The translations under genes were made by a program, and so were the position numbers. This document shows positions 6,570-8,789 of a DNA stretch of 8,789 nt, in pieces; positions within the stretch are counted from its first letter, which is position 1, and each line of letters opens with the position of its first letter. The notes below the pieces were generated by a model that saw only the letters and a program-made list of their open reading frames with translations, made no database searches and was not told the origin of the DNA. The DNA is taken from positions 1-8,789 of the forward strand of contig CAJMQA010000142.1 in assembly GCA_905215395.1 (NCBI GenBank), in the 5' to 3' direction. This DNA comes from an uncultured bacterium. GTDB taxonomy: Bacteria; Bacteroidota; Bacteroidia; Bacteroidales; Marinifilaceae.

Positions 6570-8789
6570 TTATTTTAATTGAACCTTGATTCCAAAATTA
6601 TAAGTCCGTACTCCGGGATAAGCACTGTAATCTTTTGCAGTCCCGGCTATCCGGTCGGAAGCATCATAGCTTTCCGGATTAGGTCCGGGATACTTCGTAA
6701 AAGTATATACATTATTGACTGCCATAAATATTTCTGTATTCCCCAGGAATTTTGTCTTTTCTATCCAACGGGAAGGCAATCTGTAACTCAAGGCAATATT
6801 CTGGATTTTCAGAAACGAAGCATCGTGCAAATAAAAATCCGTAAAATAGGGAGCCTCCGGATCTACTTTCAATTTCGGATACTTATTGGTAGGATTCTCC
6901 GGAGTCCAGCGCTCCAATGCTATATCCAGCAAATTAGCAGGCATAGACGAACTGAACTCAAACTGACGTGCCTCTGCATCCCAGGATTTCTGATTTCCGT
7001 AACAGAATGTACCATGCATACTGAGAGTCAAACCCCGGAAAGAAAAACGTGTATTGAATCCACCTGTAAAATCAGGTACAGAACTACCCAGCACCGTCTG
7101 GTCTTCAGAATTTACAGCCTTACGCACATATCCATCCCCATTCAGATCCACCTGCTTGATATCTCCCGGAGAAATCCGGTAGTAAGTAGCAAATGACTGA
7201 TAAGGATGATCCGGATTTAAAGATTCATAGTAGTTCACTTCATCCCAGGTTTGAAAAATACCATCCGTTTTATAACCGTAAAACAGTCCCATCGATTTTC
7301 CTTCCTGCAACACCGTATTTCCCAGATAAGTACTGTTCAGTGTTGAGACAAACTCCCTGTCCAAACCGGTCACTTTATTCAGGTTTTTCGAAATATTCAA
7401 ACCAAATTCCCAACGGAAATCCTTCGAATCTATGATCCGGGCATTGACATCAAATTCTACCCCTTTATTTTGTACATCGGCAAGATTTACAGTCGTTGAA
7501 GTCAAACCAGTCCCTAAGGTTAACTTAAATGGATACAATACCCCGGAAGTTTTTTTCAGATAAAAGCCCAAAGTACCGGTTATCCGTTGGTTTCGCAGGA
7601 AACCAAAATCCAATCCCAGATCATACTGGATGGTGCTTTCCCATTTCAAGCGGTCATTTCCGATCTGAGTAGGAATTAATCCGGGTTTGTCCTGATAGGA
7701 CGCACTACCGTATAAAGTCCGCCATCCGTATTCCCCAACACTGTCATTCCCTGTTTTTCCATAACTTCCACGCAATTTCAGGTAAGGCAACCAGTGGATA
7801 TTTTTCATAAAATTTTCTTCCGAAACAATCCAGCCGACTGCAACTGAAGGGAAATTACCATACCTGTACTCAGGAGCAAAACGGGAAGAACCGTCACGCC
7901 GGATAGAGGCTGTCAATAAATAACGATCCATAAACTTATAATTCACACGCCCGATAAAAGACAACAGTACAGCCCCCTTATCACTTCCCCCACTATAATT
8001 CCTGTTATAATTTACCCCCTGATAAATGGCATTCTGGACATAATCATCAGAAAAATCATTCATTGCCCAACTGCGGGAATCTGCTTTACTACGCACCCAG
8101 GAAGTTGAAAAAACTGCATCTATACCATGTTTCCCAAATGTTTTGGCATAACTCAAACGCCCTTCAAACTCTTTTTGATACGTATTGGAAGTTTTGTTTA
8201 TTCCAAATCCTTTTTGTCCGCTCCAGTAACCGCTACCGGTCTGGGTTCTGCTGGAGGAATATTCATTTCCTTCGTTATTATTCCGGTGATAGGAATACAT
8301 GGCTTTCAATCTCAATTCCGGTAATATCTTCACCTCCAAATGTCCTACCACCTGATATCCCCATGTTTTTGTCAGCTTGTTACTTTCTGTCAGTTCGAGC
8401 AAGGGGTTTTTCACATAATAGGTCCGTCCGTAATACTCATAACCATGCAAATACAAAGTTCCATCCTCATTAAATGCCTTTAAATCAGGCCGGGAAGTCA
8501 CAGCGTCAGCCATGGTAATCGGAGACTGGTAGCGTTCACTGACATTTGTCCGTAAATTCAGTCCCGCTTTAATATAGGGATTTATTTCCGAATCCAGGTT
8601 TAAAGTAATATTATACCTTTTAAATCCGCTATTTTTCATCAATCCTTCCTCATCCGTATATCCCAGGGATGCATAATACTGAATCGCCTGGGTTCCCCCA
8701 CGGGCTGTCAATTCGTGATTCTGAGTAGAAGCGCTCTGCATCAATAACCTCATCCACCGGGTGTCAGCCTCCCCAAAATATCCGGGCTG
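6570..8789 (-). CDS. SusC/RagA-family TonB-dependent outer-membrane transporter (partial, N-terminus beyond right edge)
   Basis: This is the outer-membrane barrel that imports the ligand captured by its SusD partner, using TonB energy. The visible part is 739 codons from the right edge to TAA at 6570. Full-length members run to about 1000 or more residues, so the signal peptide, carboxypeptidase-like domain, TonB box and much of the plug lie outside. The first internal ATG (8753) is not the start: the frame is open through the edge with barrel-like sequence (QPGYFGEADTRWM). Family signatures are TQNHELTARGG and the following YYASLGY, DRYLLTASIRRDGSSRF (about 7880-7932), LKLRGSYGKTGND, GVEFDVNARI, and a Ca-loop-like VDLNGDGYV (7125-7151) followed by PDFTGGFNTRF. 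Near the C-terminus are SFLKIQNIALSYRLPSRW and VNNVYTFTKYPGPNPE, closing with RTYNFGIKVQLK as the last strand. susD follows after 8 bp. No frameshift or internal stop is seen. Confidence 0.96.
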   Translation of the reverse strand, partial: QPGYFGEADTRWMRLLMQSASTQNHELTARGGTQAIQYYASLGYTDEEGLMKNSGFKRYNITLNLDSEINPYIKAGLNLRTNVSERYQSPITMADAVTSRPDLKAFNEDGTLYLHGYEYYGRTYYVKNPLLELTESNKLTKTWGYQVVGHLEVKILPELRLKAMYSYHRNNNEGNEYSSSRTQTGSGYWSGQKGFGINKTSNTYQKEFEGRLSYAKTFGKHGIDAVFSTSWVRSKADSRSWAMNDFSDDYVQNAIYQGVNYNRNYSGGSDKGAVLLSFIGRVNYKFMDRYLLTASIRRDGSSRFAPEYRYGNFPSVAVGWIVSEENFMKNIHWLPYLKLRGSYGKTGNDSVGEYGWRTLYGSASYQDKPGLIPTQIGNDRLKWESTIQYDLGLDFGFLRNQRITGTLGFYLKKTSGVLYPFKLTLGTGLTSTTVNLADVQNKGVEFDVNARIIDSKDFRWEFGLNISKNLNKVTGLDREFVSTLNSTYLGNTVLQEGKSMGLFYGYKTDGIFQTWDEVNYYESLNPDHPYQSFATYYRISPGDIKQVDLNGDGYVRKAVNSEDQTVLGSSVPDFTGGFNTRFSFRGLTLSMHGTFCYGNQKSWDAEARQFEFSSSMPANLLDIALERWTPENPTNKYPKLKVDPEAPYFTDFYLHDASFLKIQNIALSYRLPSRWIEKTKFLGNTEIFMAVNNVYTFTKYPGPNPESYDASDRIAGTAKDYSAYPGVRTYNFGIKVQLK

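Noticed and set aside
6579..7196. 205-codon plus-strand frame antisense to susC
   Set aside because: It is a shadow of the susC coding sequence, whose frame is strongly supported by family motifs. The antisense product has no recognisable features.
1..8789. Search for a mobile element, defence system, CRISPR array or tRNA/rRNA gene
   Set aside because: No transposase, integrase, repeat-spacer array, tRNA-like cloverleaf or rRNA segment was seen. All coding space is accounted for by repair and uptake genes.

Overview
The window looks like chromosomal DNA of an anaerobic Bacteroidota, most likely order Bacteroidales. The grounds are SusC/SusD-type outer-membrane genes, an ECF sigma factor and FecR-type anti-sigma factor of the kind expanded in Bacteroides relatives, A/T-rich start regions with no clear Shine-Dalgarno, and a candidate promoter close to the Bacteroides -33 TTTG / -7 TAnnTTTG form. 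I cannot fix the genus.

Layout: (1) 1-1336, minus strand: an ECF sigma factor gene followed by a FecR-like anti-sigma gene that runs off the left edge. In this class of locus the next genes are normally susC and susD, which would lie left of the window. (2) 1337-1802: a long A/T-rich divergent intergenic region with three adjacent inverted repeats and the likely recJ promoter. (3) 1803-4153, plus strand: recJ and recR, 8 bp apart, a compact DNA-repair operon. (4) 4154-4201: a strong hairpin between convergent genes. (5) 4202-8789, minus strand: a tight operon read right to left. It holds a SusC-like TonB-dependent transporter (5' end off the right edge), a SusD-like surface lipoprotein, and a third lipoprotein of unknown family.

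Functionally there are two unrelated themes. RecJ (5'-3' single-strand exonuclease) and RecR (recombination mediator subunit) both serve RecFOR-type gap repair. The flanking minus-strand genes belong to outer-membrane nutrient uptake: a SusCD transporter pair with an accessory lipoprotein on the right, and the regulatory half of what is probably a separate TonB-signalled locus on the left. No glycoside hydrolase, peptidase or other enzyme that would reveal the substrate lies in the window.

I see no mobile element, CRISPR array, tRNA, rRNA or defence system. I did not find convincing evidence of a new biological system. The least explained items are the unknown third lipoprotein, the hairpin cluster upstream of recJ, and the strand-asymmetric hairpin at 4161-4192.
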